This document shows, in pieces, positions 11,344-21,949 of a stretch of DNA of 64,000 nt. Position numbers and translations under genes: made by a program. The notes beneath the pieces are model-generated. The model worked only from the letters and a program-made list of their open reading frames with translations. It was not told where the DNA came from and did no database searches. Position 1 is the stretch's first letter; every line of letters starts with the position of its first letter. The DNA lies in the NCBI GenBank assembly GCA_002007465.1, contig LNAC01000232.1, positions 3,050,996-3,114,995 on the forward strand. The letters are read 5' to 3'. This stretch comes from Ailurus styani. Its lineage: Eukaryota > Chordata > Mammalia > Carnivora > Ailuridae.

Positions 11344-11359
11344 AAATAAATAAAAATCT
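11147..11359 (+). mobile_element. young CAN-SINE with long (CT)n
   Basis: Forward SINE with a C-rich degraded first few bases. TSD TTAAAATTGGAGTGTC / TTAAAATTGGAATGTC (11131-11146 and 11360-11375, one mismatch). The CT-rich middle has grown to a pure (CT)n microsatellite at about 11299-11340. Confidence 0.93.
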
Positions 11360-11375
11360 TTAAAATTGGAATGTC

Positions 11376-11768
11376 TATGTTGGCATGGTCTGTGAAGCCC
11401 TTCTCTGGGACACTCGGCAAACCACTGCACTTAATGATCCTTCAGGGTGCCTTCCAATTGTAAAAGTCTTTGGTGTATGAACCTGTAATAAATGTTGGGC
11501 AGTAGTTTAGGGTTACAAAGTAATAGAAGCATAGCCAATTAAAATTATGAGAAAATTTAGGTGGATTATAATTGGCCCCTCTGGAACTGAGCCACAGCTT
11601 TGGGGATTATAATTACAGTAAAGTCAGCAGTTTGAAATACGTTCTCACCATGGGGAAGAAAAGCATCTCCCTGTGTGAAACCCCTCTAGTGGCTCTGTGA
11701 GCCACATATAGTTTGAAGTGAAATTCTCCCTTCTCTTGAGAGAACCTCACTAGGTCCTCTCAGTAGAG
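11376..11768. other. unassigned sequence
   Basis: No repeat or gene recognised. Confidence 0.45.
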
Positions 11769-11781
11769 AAATGTCAACATT

Positions 11782-11953
11782 TTTTTTTTTTAAAGACTTT
11801 TATTTATTTGACACACAGAGAACACAAGTAGGCAGAGGAGGAAGCAGGTTTCCCGCCAAGCAGGGAGCCCGATTCGGGGCTCAATCCCAGGACCCCGAGA
11901 TCATGACCCGAGCTGAAGGCAGAGGCTTAACCCACTGAGCCACCCAGGCGCCC
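11782..11953 (-). mobile_element. young CAN-SINE
   Basis: Reverse-oriented SINE. TSD AAATGTCAACATT / AAATGTCGACATT (11769-11781 and 11954-11966, one mismatch). Confidence 0.95.
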
Positions 11954-11966
11954 AAATGTCGACATT

Positions 11967-12359
11967 CTTGAGAGAAATTTGGAAGAGCACAATTAATGAA
12001 AATACTTGGTAAGTAGAAGATTGGTGAGTAGACCAATCTTGAAGGAAAGAACAATCTCGAAACATTCTGTGCCCAGAATAAGCTAAAAATTCATGCTTGT
12101 ACAAATTTTCTTTCAATTTAGCATAATCGTTGGAGGGATAAGTGAATTGAAAAAGAGAAGGCACAGTGGATGAATCTCAGGATTAGTGACCTTAGAGTTG
12201 AGACCAGAGCAATGCAGAAATGTTACCCTTTGGCAACTTAGTACTCATCCGTCATGTTTCAGCCTTACCCCCACCTTCAAGTCTGGATTCAGTGCTTAGC
12301 CTGGTACTTGACCTTGCCTGTTATGTAGTGAGTTACACTGCTCAGCACCCCTAGGCTAA
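11967..12359. other. unassigned sequence
   Basis: No feature that I can support. Confidence 0.45.
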
Positions 12360-12445
12360 GCTTCAGGAAGACAGGAGCATGTTTGTGTCATGGGACTACC
12401 AGGCTTGGCTCTCTGGTAAGGGTTTAGTAAATGTTTGTTGGCTGA
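12360..12445 (+). mobile_element. L2 3' end remnant
   Basis: AGACAGGAGCATGTTTGTGTC, followed by GTAAATGTTTGTTGGCTGA, matches the conserved L2 3' end in diverged form. Confidence 0.5.
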
Positions 12446-12611
12446 GCCCCTTCAACTTCTTTCCTTGCACTTCTTCCTTGCCTTAGCACTTCTGAGATGT
12501 TGCTGGCATCCTTATACAACTTGTCTTGACTATTAAAACTTGACCAGTTACCAGCCTTGCAGAGGTTGAGTGGGTATTGGTGCAGGGAGGCTCATCATAG
12601 GATTCTTTCTG

Positions 12612-12772
12612 ATGAGATTTGGGTGGGGGGCAGCAGAGGGAGAGGGAGACACAATCTTAAGCAGGCTTCCCACCCAGCGTGGAGCCCGATTCTGGGCTCC
12701 ATCTCCTAACCCTGTGAACCTGAGCTGAATTAAGAGTTGGATGCTTAATGAACTGAGTCACCAAGGCTCCCC
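12612..12772 (-). mobile_element. CAN-SINE, old and truncated
   Basis: Reverse-oriented SINE without a clear T-tract, running from a GA-rich middle through GTGGAGCCCGATTCTGGGCT to GAGTCACCAAGGCTCCCC. Confidence 0.82.
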
Positions 12773-13699
12773 CCTCTTTCTAAGATTTTTTAAAAAGACC
12801 TTAACCTCTGAAAGAATTTTGTGAAGAGCTGTTCTCATGTGACTGCAAGATAGAAACCCTCTGATAGTTAAATTATGAGACGCTCTTATTACTCTCTCAT
12901 GAATGTTTGTATTTCAGCTGGGAGTAGTTTGTTTCTCCAAGTGGAGTTCCTTAATGGTTTGGGGATTTAATCTCCAGATCCTTGAGTTGCCTGTGTGTGT
13001 GTTTTTTTTTTAATTGTATTTATTTCAGTCACCTTTGAAAATTAATGTAAGTGTACTCTGGATCTTTTGGATGATTACATTATCATTGAAGTCCTACCAC
13101 TTAATTTGGGGGGCAGTAGCAGATTATACTACCGTGATGAGAAGGAGAAAACTTAATTGAATGGTGTCTTCATGCCTAATGGCTGTAAAGACACACTGTA
13201 CAAATAGAGATTTTTACAGTTGCTTGAATACAGTGGTAGGACTGTGTGCTGTGAGTTATCACATTGTGAATAGCGGTTTAATTTTAGAAGAATGGCATGA
13301 CTTATCTCCATTCAGTCATTAATTTGTATATTTTAATAGTTTTACTTAATTTGTAAGTTTTTAATAGCTGCTTTTATAATTAACATGGGGTATTCCCCCC
13401 CTTGTTAAAAAAAAAAATCACCCTTGAGAAACCTTTTCCTTAAATTCACATGACTCCATGAACTTTGAGGCCTGAATTACAGGCAGATTAGTGAGGGTGG
13501 TCCTTTCAGCTGGGAGGCTTCTATGCCTTTACAGTCCCTACTGTGTAGGTGTAGAAAGATAGGGACCATGACTGAGTAAGTCTGGCTTCAGACGTTGTTG
13601 AAAGATGTTCTGGAGCCAGGATAATCAAGAGTGAGTCAGAAATACCATGGCTTGTAAAAGGGCAGGGGAAAGGATCAAATAAGAGATTCTGAACTGTAG
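12773..13699. other. unassigned sequence
   Basis: AT-rich DNA with no recognised repeat or gene. Confidence 0.45.
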
Positions 13700-13762
13700 A
13701 GTTCTGTTGTCCTAATACTAACCAATAGCCATACGTGGCTATTTAAATTTAAAGTTCCATAA

Positions 13763-13927
13763 AGGTGCCTGCGTGGCTCCATTGGGTGGCTGATTCTTGG
13801 TTTTGGCTCAGGTCATGATCTCGGGGTTGTGGGATCAGGCCCCACCTCAGGTTCTTTGCTCACAGGGCATCTGCTTGGGATTGTCTTTCTCTAAAAATGA
13901 ATAAATAAAATCTCAAAAAAAAAAAAA
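13763..13927 (+). mobile_element. CAN-SINE, older copy
   Basis: Forward SINE starting AGGTGCCTGCGTGGCTCCAT, with a short CT-rich middle and a poly-A tail. It is immediately followed by another forward SINE. Confidence 0.88.
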
Positions 13928-13930
13928 TTC

Positions 13931-14092
13931 CAGTGGCTCTTGGGTGACTCAGTTAAGTGTCTGCCTTTGGCTCTGGGTTGGGTCCTGAGATCCACCCCGC
14001 AGGCTCTCTGCTCAGCGGGGAGCCTGCTTCTCCCTCTACCCCTCCCCCTGCTGGTGCTTTCTCTGTCAAATAAATAAAATCTCTTAAAAAGT
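13931..14092 (+). mobile_element. CAN-SINE in tandem with previous copy
   Basis: Forward SINE (CTTGGGTGACTCAGTTAAGT to AAATAAATAAAATCTC) placed directly at the poly-A end of the preceding SINE. Target-like text, AAAGTTCC / AAAGTTCCC, flanks the pair. Confidence 0.87.
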
Positions 14093-14397
14093 TCCCCCAT
14101 ATTAAAAATTTATTTCCTCAGTCACAATAGATGCTCTGAAAGTGCTCAATAACCGCGTGTGCCTAGTCCTCTTGGACAGTGCTGCTCCAGAGGGACAAAC
14201 CTGGGAATAAGTTCCCTCAGTTAAAAGTTAAAGTTCACTCGGTGTGATAAGGAGTGAGAGAGATAAGGAACAGGAAGAATGAGACTAATGGTCTCCAGAA
14301 AGCTCCTTGGTCTTTGGTTCCTCCTGACCACCTTTTTGCGTACATTCCCCCCTGTAGGTGATCTCCTCCTCCAGGCCCGTTTTGCTTTTTTTTTTTT

Positions 14398-14557
14398 TTT
14401 TTTTTAAGGTTTTTTTTATTGATTCGACAGAGAGGGACAAGCAGAGGCAGTTGGAGAGGGAGAAGCGGGCTCCCTGGTGAGGCTCGATCCCAGGACTCCA
14501 AGATCATGACCTGAGCTGAAGGCAGGTGCTTAACCATCTGAGCCACCCGGGTGTCCC
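14398..14557 (-). mobile_element. CAN-SINE
   Basis: Reverse-oriented SINE. Flanks repeat as CCGTTTTGCTTTTT and CCATTTTGCTTTTT, consistent with a TSD overlapping the T-tract. Confidence 0.9.
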
Positions 14558-14559
14558 CC

Positions 14560-15060
14560 ATTTTGCTTTTTTCAATAAACTGTTAGTTTCAGGCTTACAA
14601 AAAAATTGCCAAGAAATGGGGTTCCCATATCCTGGCACCACCTGGTCCTGCACAGTTTACCCTATAAAACCTCTTCTGTTAGGATCGTGCGCTTGCCACA
14701 CTGACGAACCAATCCTCCTGCTTGCTCGTTAACCAAAGTCCCTATTTTTATTGAGATTTCATTAGCTTTTACATAATGTAGCTAGTCGGGATACTGCATC
14801 CTCTACAGTAAACCTGTCTTCTTGGGCTTTCATTGGCTGTGACAATTTCTCACACTCTTTGGTTTTTGATCTTGACTCTTAAGGAGTGCTGGTCAGCTGT
14901 TTATCTATCAGGAGTTAAAGGTTTGGGGAGGAAGACCACAGTAAAATGTCATTCTCTGCCCCTTACAACAAGGGCGCATATTGTCAACGTGACTTAGTCA
15001 CCGTTTTTAACCTTCATCACGGGGCGGCGGTAGTCCTTGGTTTTAAAACCATCTGTGTGG
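14560..15060 (-). mobile_element. old L1 3' region, antisense
   Basis: GGGTTCCCATATCCTGGCAC, GGCTGTGACAATTTCTCACA, TTTTTGATCTTGACTCTTAA and AGGAAGACCACAGTAAAATG follow an old L1 3' region read in antisense. Confidence 0.65.
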
Positions 15061-15530
15061 TTTTGCTGACCCCTCCCACATCGATTTTTGTAGCCCTGAC
15101 TTTCTTGAATTCCAGATTTCCAAATCCAGTTCCATGTTCAACAGCTCCACTTGGAGCCTTCTCCCACAGCAGCGGTTCAGAACTAGCCTCTGCATTTCCC
15201 GGTGTTCTCCACATCTGTACTTGCTGCTGTCTTTCCCACTGCAGTGAAGGCACTCCTGTTTTTCCAGTTGCTGAGGTAAAACTGTCCGTGTTCTCTTTGA
15301 CTCCTTTGTTTCTCCCTAACTGTATAATCTGTCAAGAAATCCTACTGAGTCCAGCTGCTGAATATTTCCAGAGGATGGTCGCTCCGCACCACCTCTGTCT
15401 CTACCACCTAAGTCACCTTCATCTCCATCTGGCCGATGACATTAGTATCCTTACTGGTCTCCCTGCTGTTCCTGCCTCCTTAGGACCCATTTCCACACAG
15501 CGGGCAGATGGTTTTAACAAAGAACTTGGC

Positions 15531-16130
15531 TGACATTGATAAATATACAGAAAAGTGTGCATGTTAGGAATTTGTGAATTTTTTTTGTGAATTTTCACAA
15601 ACTAATCACACTTACAAAACCAGCACCCAGGACAAGAAACCAAATGTTACTAGCAACTCCTGCTCCCTTCTAGTCACTGACCCCGAGGGGATAACCTCTA
15701 TCTTGACCTTTAAGAACACAGGTTGGTTGGGCCTGAGTTGTGCTGTATATAAATGGAATTGTACAACATGTAATTTGAGTTTGGCTTTCATGCAGCGTTA
15801 TGCACGTAAGAATCATCCATGATGTGGCGTGAAATGGTGAATGGTTTCTTTGCATTGCTAGATACTATTTTGTTGTATTAATACTTCACAGTTTTGGGTT
15901 TTTTTGGTCTCCCCACCCCATCCTACTGATGAGCGTTCAGATAGTTCTTGGCTTTGGGCTATTAGGAGTCCTGCTATGAATGTACTGGTACTTGTCTTTT
16001 GGCAAATAGGGTATGCGTTTATGTTGGTTCTCTACCTACAAGTGAGACTTGCGTGAAGCTTCAGCCTTGGCATGGATCAGCACAGTTTTCCAAAGTGACT
16101 GTACTCCAGCAAGTGAACTTTCTAGCGATA
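15531..16130 (-). mobile_element. old L1 3' fragment inserted in L2
   Basis: AAATATACAGAAAAGTGTGC, AAATGGAATTGTACAACATG, GAATCATCCATGATGTGGCG and TGGGCTATTAGGAGTCCTGC follow an L1 3' end in antisense. L2 text stops before it and resumes after it. Confidence 0.7.
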
Positions 16131-16552
16131 TAAGTTAACTCCTATTACTCCTTGTTTGAAACCCATCGATAGTTTATCAACTGGCTCAGAACAACTGCTG
16201 AAGTTTTTATAGTGGTATAGAAAGTGTCCTATAACCTGGTCTCCCTACTTCTCTTTGAACATGCTAAGCATATGTTAATACCTATATCTTAGGCCTTTGT
16301 ACTAAGCGCTTCCTCCACCTCCTTTGTCTTCCCATGCAGGTACATGGCCTGCTCCCTTCTTAAATTTCAGTGTCTGCTTAACTGTCACCAATGTTAGTAA
16401 AATAGCCCTTCCTACCTACCTCTGTCCCCTTTATTTTGCATTTTTCCTCTTACCACGTATTCCTGGACATATCTACATGTTTAATAGTCTAAAGTACATA
16501 TTATTTGTAAAATGTATTAGTCTCCCCTACTGCACCGGGGACTTAGGCTTTT

Positions 16553-16766
16553 TTTTTTTTTTTTTTAAAGATTTTTTTTTTTTTTTTTTTNGAGAGAGAG
16601 ATTACAAGTAGGCAGAGAGGCAGTCAGAGAGAGAGGAGAGAGGAGAGAGGAGGAAGCAGGCTCCCTGCCGAGCAGAGAGCCCGATGTGGGCCTCGATCCC
16701 AGGACCCTGGGATCATGACCTGAGCCGAAGGCAGCGGCTCTAACCCACTGAGCCACCCAGGCGCCC
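16553..16766 (-). mobile_element. young CAN-SINE with one N
   Basis: Reverse-oriented SINE with a perfect 15-bp TSD, GGGACTTAGGCTTTT (16538-16552 and 16767-16781). The T-tract contains an undetermined base at 16591. It splits the L2. Confidence 0.95.
16591..16591. other. single undetermined base (N)
   Basis: An N at the end of a T-run inside a SINE, where a homopolymer is likely unresolved. Confidence 0.99.
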
Positions 16767-16860
16767 GGGACTTAGGCTTTTGTTCATTGCTGTATCTTTA
16801 TCAAAAACAGTAGATATTAATAGTTGCCCAATAAATAGTGGAATGAACAAATGAGTAGTT

Positions 16861-17204
16861 GTAATAGACCTAAGCAGTGAAAATAGAAATTTGGGGAGAA
16901 CAGAAAGAAGGCTAATGAGGTTAAAAACTGATAAAAACCTTAATTTCTTATCCAAATTAATAAAGCTTAAGAAGATACAGCACTTATGATTAAAAATAGC
17001 AACCCTCTGTCTCCTAGTTTCTACTCCCCAAAGTTAACTACTTTCAACACTCTTAGCTGTTTTTTATGCTATTTAAGAGATATTTATAAAATTTGGTGTT
17101 AAGCTGTGATTTATTTCAGTTTCAGATCTTATTTAATGGCTTCTTACTCTGGGAGATGGGCTCTTCCTTGCCTATACTTCCTCCCTCTGACACACGCACC
17201 CTCT
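16861..17204. other. unassigned sequence
   Basis: No recognised feature. Confidence 0.45.
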
Positions 17205-17230
17205 CTTCCCTTGTCCTCCCAGTATAATTA

Positions 17231-17276
<46 letters not shown>

Positions 17277-17310
17277 CACCCCCTTCCCTTGTCCTCCCAG
17301 TATAATTATC
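17205..17310. repeat. (CA)n microsatellite inside a 28-bp direct repeat
   Basis: A CT run leads into pure (AC)n at 17240-17274. Identical 28-bp segments lie at 17205-17232 and 17283-17310, a period of 78 bp, each starting CTTCCCTTGTCCTCCCAG. Confidence 0.96.
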
Positions 17311-17537
17311 AAAAACTTAAGGACCTGATTTCAGCTGTCTTTAGATGTCACTTTCTTGGAAGTGTTCCCTAACTTCTGATATCAAACTAATATATTGAGA
17401 GTTTACATATTATGAACGTGAAAAGATCGTTCACTCTTTGCCAAATAATGGGAGAAAGGACCTGTGATCATAATACAACTTTTTTCCCCACCCCAGAATT
17501 TTCCATAGGTCTTTGTTTGCTTACTGTTCTTCACTAG

Positions 17538-17933
17538 CTCATTTTAATTTTTTTTTTTTTTAATTAGAGAAAGAGTGAGAGGGAAGAGCAGAAGGAGTGA
17601 GGATTTTTTTTTTTTCTGAAGACTTTATCTTATTTGACAGAGAGAAAGTACAAGCAGGGGGAGTGGCAGGCAGAGGGAGAGGGAGAAGCAGGCCCTCTTG
17701 CAAAGCAGGGAGCAGATGTGGGACTTAATCCTAGGACCTTGGGATTACAACCCGAGCTGAAGGCAGACGCTTAACTGTCTGAGCCACACAGGTGTCTGGA
17801 GAGTGAGAATCTTAAGCTGGCTCCATGCCCAGCACAGATCCCCACATGGGGCTTGATCTCACTACCCTGAGATCATGACCTGAGCCGAAATCAGGAGTTG
17901 GTGATTAACCGACGGAGCCACCCAGGTGTCCCA
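17538..17933 (-). mobile_element. CAN-SINE split by a second SINE
   Basis: Outer reverse-oriented SINE: its 3' piece is 17538-17604 and its 5' piece 17801-17933. Outer TSD TGTTCTTCACTAG / TGTTCTTCACCAG (17525-17537 and 17934-17946). Confidence 0.9.
17605..17800 (-). mobile_element. inner CAN-SINE nested in a SINE
   Basis: Full reverse-oriented SINE inside the outer copy. TSD GAGTGAGGAT / GAGTGAGAAT (17595-17604 and 17801-17810, one mismatch). Confidence 0.9.
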
Positions 17934-18189
17934 TGTTCTTCACCAGAATTCTGAGACACATCAAGTTATATATCAGTTTTTCAGTGATTTTTGGAGGCCT
18001 TTCTCCTAGAATGGTACTGGCTCGTTGCCCTGAATCTTTACAAATTAACAAAAAGAATTTTCTTCATCTTTTTTTCCTGTGTTAAAGCCCTCACTTCAGG
18101 GTCCCATATTTGAGTCATTTTTGGTTTACTCACTTGGGAGAAGAGCTCCTTCATTAGTCTCCAGAGAAAAGACATAGGAATGGTTTTAA

Positions 18190-18480
18190 AAAATCTTGTG
18201 TATCAGTTTGGTATTGGTATAATATTGTATAACAGACAACTAAGAAACATCATTTGCATACAGTGAGTGTTTTTGGTCACATGTGGTAGTTGGGTGGTTG
18301 GCTGGGGCTTTGCTGACTTTGGTTGGGAGTTGGCTGTTGGCTGATCTAGGATGGTCTTTGTTGGGCTGACTAGGGTGACCTAGCTCTGTTCCATGTGATT
18401 TCTCTTTTAGGGACTCACAGTCCAGCCAATGTGTGTTCTTCACATGGTCCTGGCATAGGGCAAACATGCATAAATGCTTT
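18190..18480. mobile_element. ancient interspersed repeat, class unresolved
   Basis: TAATATTGTATAACAGACAA, TCACATGTGGTAGTTGGGTG, GATCTAGGATGGTCTTTG and GTTCTTCACATGGTCCTG belong to a family of old interspersed repeats also seen at 28100-28690 and 38920-39420. I know the text pattern but cannot safely place it as LTR or DNA type. Confidence 0.45.
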
Positions 18481-18589
18481 TCTTATATTTTAAATATATC
18501 AGTTGCATATTTTACAACAACCTATTTTGGGACTATGGTTGAAGTAATTTGGTGATCAAGAAAAAAATGTGGGCAAATGTGCAGAAAAA

Positions 18590-18850
18590 AATCTAAGATT
18601 TTTAACATTCTTCAGATGTCTGCTTAGATGTCCCTTTCTCAAGAAGGTGTTCCTTGTGTTCTTAGATTAAATTCTCCTGAGTGTCTCTCTTTAGCACTCT
18701 TATTTTCTTTCACACTGGTATTTGTTTTATACTGGTCTCTCCCATTAGACCTTAACCTTCGTTGAAGACAGAGACCAGCCAGTCTCTCGTACGGTTAGTT
18801 AGCATAGGGCCGGCAATGGTAAATACACATGAATGTTGGATAAGTGGAAA
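18590..18850 (+). mobile_element. L2 3' end
   Basis: TTCTCAAGAAGGTGTTCCTT, TTAGCACTCTTATTTTCTTT, CTCCCATTAGACCTTAACC and ACATGAATGTTGGATAAGTG follow the L2 3' end in sense orientation. Confidence 0.65.
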
Positions 18851-19658
18851 ATGATTAAACCCCAGGAATATAAAGTATTTTTAGGGCTATTTTATTGAAT
18901 CTTTGTATGTGAAGTGTGTTCCTTCAATGATTTGGCAGAGAAGGGAGGAAAAACATTACCAGTTTGCAGGGGAGATTAACTGGCTCCCCTTTGGGTTATT
19001 TGCTAGGCCTAACTGCATTCCCCTGTGTAATCAAGACTGTAAAGCTTTGATTAGTAGTTAGTTCTTTGTGGCCTTAGGGCCTTTAGATATAAGTAATTGT
19101 TTTCATCAGTGTGTTAATTATGACTCTGGAACTTGTAAGCAGCTGGAAACAAGGGTGTTCCTACTGGTATATATGAATGTTGCTGAGTTCTGGATTAGAT
19201 GACTACTTCCATTGTTATTTCAGACAAGTCTTTGGAGAACCTGTTTTTAAGCTCATCAGTGACTGAGTTACAGTATAGTTTTGTGGCTGGTATTGCATTC
19301 AGTAAATGTACATGACAGTAGAAACTTCTGAATATATGGAAAATTAACATTAATTAAACCAAAGTTGTACAACACCTACAAGTAAGCTCAACTAAATATA
19401 AAAAATTGTTTCTCAAACATGAGCTTACTTAGAACATCACAGATTGGTTATTTAAACCTATCTAGCCATTTTGGCCTTTTCATAATTTGGAAACTAATTC
19501 ATATTTTTGTGTCCCTTTAACACAGATACTGACTTTAATCATTAGGGCAGAAACTTGTGATAGAGCTAAAAATTTGCTTCTGGGATTGAAACCGATCTTG
19601 CTCAGGGGTGTGTGTGTGTGTGTATAAAACCTATTTATAATATAATAGAAAACATATA
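18851..19658. other. unassigned AT-rich sequence
   Basis: No repeat or gene recognised apart from a short (TG)n at about 19609-19622. Confidence 0.45.
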
Positions 19659-19753
19659 TTTTTAAGTAAGCTCTACACCCAGTGTGGGGGTTGAACTTAT
19701 GACCCTGAGATCAAGTGGCACATGTTCTACTGTCTGAGCCAGCCAGGTGTCCC
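19659..19753 (-). mobile_element. short-form CAN-SINE
   Basis: Short reverse-oriented SINE from TTTAAGTAAGCTCTACACCC to GAGCCAGCCAGGTGTCCC. Confidence 0.87.
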
Positions 19754-19911
19754 TTATGTTACTAATGACAAACTTGTTTTTTTGCTTTCCTTTATGTTCC
19801 AGTTAAGTAGTAAATGTACATACTATATTACATAATTATGGAATTGTAGACCTTAAAAGGACAGCATCTTTATCTAACCTTGTCATTATATACAACCCTT
19901 AGATGATAAAT

Positions 19912-20100
19912 CTTTTTTTTAATTTTATTTATTTATTTGACACAGAGAGAGAGATTACAAGTAGGCAGAGAGACAGGGAGAGGAGGAAGCAGGCTCCCTG
20001 CTGAGCAGAGAGCCCGATGCGGGCCTCCATCCCAGGACGCTGAGATCATGACCTGAGCCGAAAGCAGAGGCTTTAACCCCCTGAGCCACCCAGGCGCCCA
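19912..20100 (-). mobile_element. young CAN-SINE
   Basis: Reverse-oriented SINE with a perfect 12-bp TSD, TAGATGATAAAT (19900-19911 and 20101-20112). It shares GGACGCTGAGATC and AGAGACAGGGAGAGG with the copy at 6361-6620. Confidence 0.96.
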
Positions 20101-20213
20101 TAGATGATAAATTTTGAGGCTGCTGTTGACTGGCATTATTTGCTCAGTAGATACTTGTTGAATGAGTGAATAAATGAATGTACATTATAGATAAAGAATA
20201 AAGGCAGAGAGAT

Positions 20214-20354
20214 TAGGGACACCTGGGTGGTTAATGGTCTGCCTTTGGCTTGGGTCATGATTCCAGAGTCCTGGGATTGGGTCCCATATTGGGCTCCTTG
20301 CTCAGCAGGGAGCCTGCTTCTCCCTCTGCCCCTCCACCTGCTCGTGCTCGCTTG

Positions 20355-20402
<48 letters not shown>

Positions 20403-20440
20403 CTCAAATAAATAAAATCTATTAAAAAAAAAAGGGAGGA
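20214..20440 (+). mobile_element. CAN-SINE with (CT)n
   Basis: Forward SINE whose middle is a (CT)n run at about 20358-20398. Flanks GCAGAGAGAT / GCAGAGAGGT suggest a TSD. Confidence 0.9.
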
Positions 20441-20547
20441 GCAGAGAGGTCAAAAACTTGTGTGTTCATACAATTGATGGAAGAGCCAAGGCTAAATTGA
20501 CCCAAGTTAAAGCTGAAGGGGAAGATGACTTTAGAAAGTGTTATATA

Positions 20548-20754
20548 GGGGTGCCTGGGTGGTGCAGTCAATTAAATGTCCAACTCTTGGTTTCGGCTTG
20601 GGTCATGATCTCAGGGTCCTGGGATTGAGCCCTCACATCAGGCTCCCTGCTCAGTGGGGGGGTCTACTGCTCTCTCTCCCCCCCTTCCCCTGCTCGTGTG
20701 CACACACACCCTTTTTCTTTCTCACTCTCTCAAGTAAATAAAATCTTTTTTAAA
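20548..20754 (+). mobile_element. CAN-SINE, older copy
   Basis: Forward SINE from GGGGTGCCTGGGTGGTGCAG to AAGTAAATAAAATCTTTTTT. It contains a short CA run at 20699-20709. Confidence 0.9.
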
Positions 20755-21489
20755 GATATATGAATAGAATCAGAATCAGGGATGTAATTTTTATGATAGT
20801 TCCCAATAGCCATTAAGTAGGGGAATTATAATCTTTTAGGCTATAGCAACAGCTGTAGTACAAGTTATAGTCCAAGGCTCTGTACAGTTTTTTGCAGGAA
20901 AACTTTTGATGTTATTGATTTTGAAAAACTGTGTGTTAACAGGCTTAGGAAATAATCTCTACAATGAGATGTCTGGCAGTCTAAGTCCAGAATATAACTT
21001 AAATATAATTATGGTGACAATCTTATCACTATTCTCTTTTGAATTATAGTTCCTGTTAACACAAAAAGACTGAATTTTGCTAATATTTTCTAACATGAAA
21101 AGGAATCTTTTCTTTCTTCAACTGAACAAAATTCCTGCTTTGTGTAGGAAATGTTGGCAGACCTTGAATTCTAAATTGCTCCAGACTGTTTAGTCTGTTG
21201 TATTTTTTTTTCCCCAAAAGAATTTGAGTAGTTGCTTTTTTTTTCTATCTGAAACATTTTTCCCTTTCTCACCCTCATGTTTAACTTAGTTACAACTCTT
21301 CCTGTAAATCTTTTATTTTGTTTGCTAAAACCAAAATTCTACTTAAAACATCATTGAGAGTTCTCAAAAGCATTTTTACCTACCAAGTTCTTTTTTATCA
21401 GTGGACAGGAAGTCTTTGTGGTCCCTTGCTTCCAAAATAAATGGCCCTCAAAAGGCCAGAAGACCACAGTGTCATTTGTTTTGTTGGGG
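20755..21489. other. unassigned AT-rich sequence
   Basis: No feature that I can support. Confidence 0.45.
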
Positions 21490-21697
21490 TTTTTTTTGTT
21501 TTGCTTTGCTTTGTTTTGCTAAGATTTATTTCAGAGAGAGCACACCTGCATGCACAAGCAGGGGGAGGGGCAGAGGGAGAGAAGCAGACTCCCCACTGAG
21601 TGTGGAGTCCAGTGGTGGGGCTCAGTACCACAACCCCAAGGTCATGAGCTGTAATCAAGGGTTGGACGGTCAACAAACTGAGCCATCCGGGTGCCCC
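21490..21697 (-). mobile_element. CAN-SINE with TTTTG-rich tail
   Basis: Reverse-oriented SINE. Its tail complement is a run of TTTTG/TTTG units (21490-21520), followed by AAGATTTATTTCAGAGAGAG and the head complement GCCATCCGGGTGCCCCC. Confidence 0.88.
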
Positions 21698-21743
21698 CAC
21701 GATCTCATTTATGTTCTCTTTGGGATTTTTTAGTTACATTCTT

Positions 21744-21933
21744 TTTTTTTTTTTAAGATTTATTTATTTACATGACAGAGAGATTACAAGTAGGCAGAGA
21801 GGCAGGCAGAGAGAGAGGAGGAAGCAGGCTCCCTGCCTAGCAGACAGCCTGACGCGGCCTATATCCCAGGACCCTGAGATCATGACCTGAGCTGAAGGCA
21901 GAGGCTTTAACCCACTGAGCCACCCAGGTGCCC
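21744..21933 (-). mobile_element. young CAN-SINE
   Basis: Reverse-oriented SINE. TSD TTTTAGTTACATTCTT / TTTTAGGTACATTCTT (21728-21743 and 21934-21949, one mismatch). Confidence 0.95.
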
Positions 21934-21949
21934 TTTTAGGTACATTCTT

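Larger units (their letters stand above)
13700..14190. mobile_element. DNA-transposon MITE split by two SINEs
   Basis: The left part (TTGTCCTAATACTAACCAAT, GCCATACGTGGCTATTTAAA) and right part (AAAGTGCTCAATAACCGC, CTTGGACAGTGCTGCTCCAG) together resemble a common non-autonomous mammalian DNA transposon. It carries the CACATGTGGCTA-type motif. Two forward SINEs separate the halves. Confidence 0.5.
15061..16860 (+). mobile_element. L2 LINE, interrupted by L1 and SINE
   Basis: Three collinear pieces (15061-15530, 16131-16537, 16782-16860) match the L2 3' half in sense. Landmarks are GAAATCCTACTGAGTCCAGC, GGTCTCCCTGCTGTTCCTGC, AACCTGGTCTCCCTACTTCT, AGGCCTTTGTACTAAGCGCT and the CCAATAAATAGTGGAATGAA end. 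A 195-codon frame (14946-15533) crosses from the L1 piece into this L2. Its last third resembles the C-terminal part of the L2 polyprotein. This is a relict, not a gene. Confidence 0.75.

Noticed and set aside
14946..15533. 195-codon forward open frame as a gene
   Set aside because: It crosses from old L1 text into L2 text. The recognisable part is L2 relict, with no splice or promoter context.
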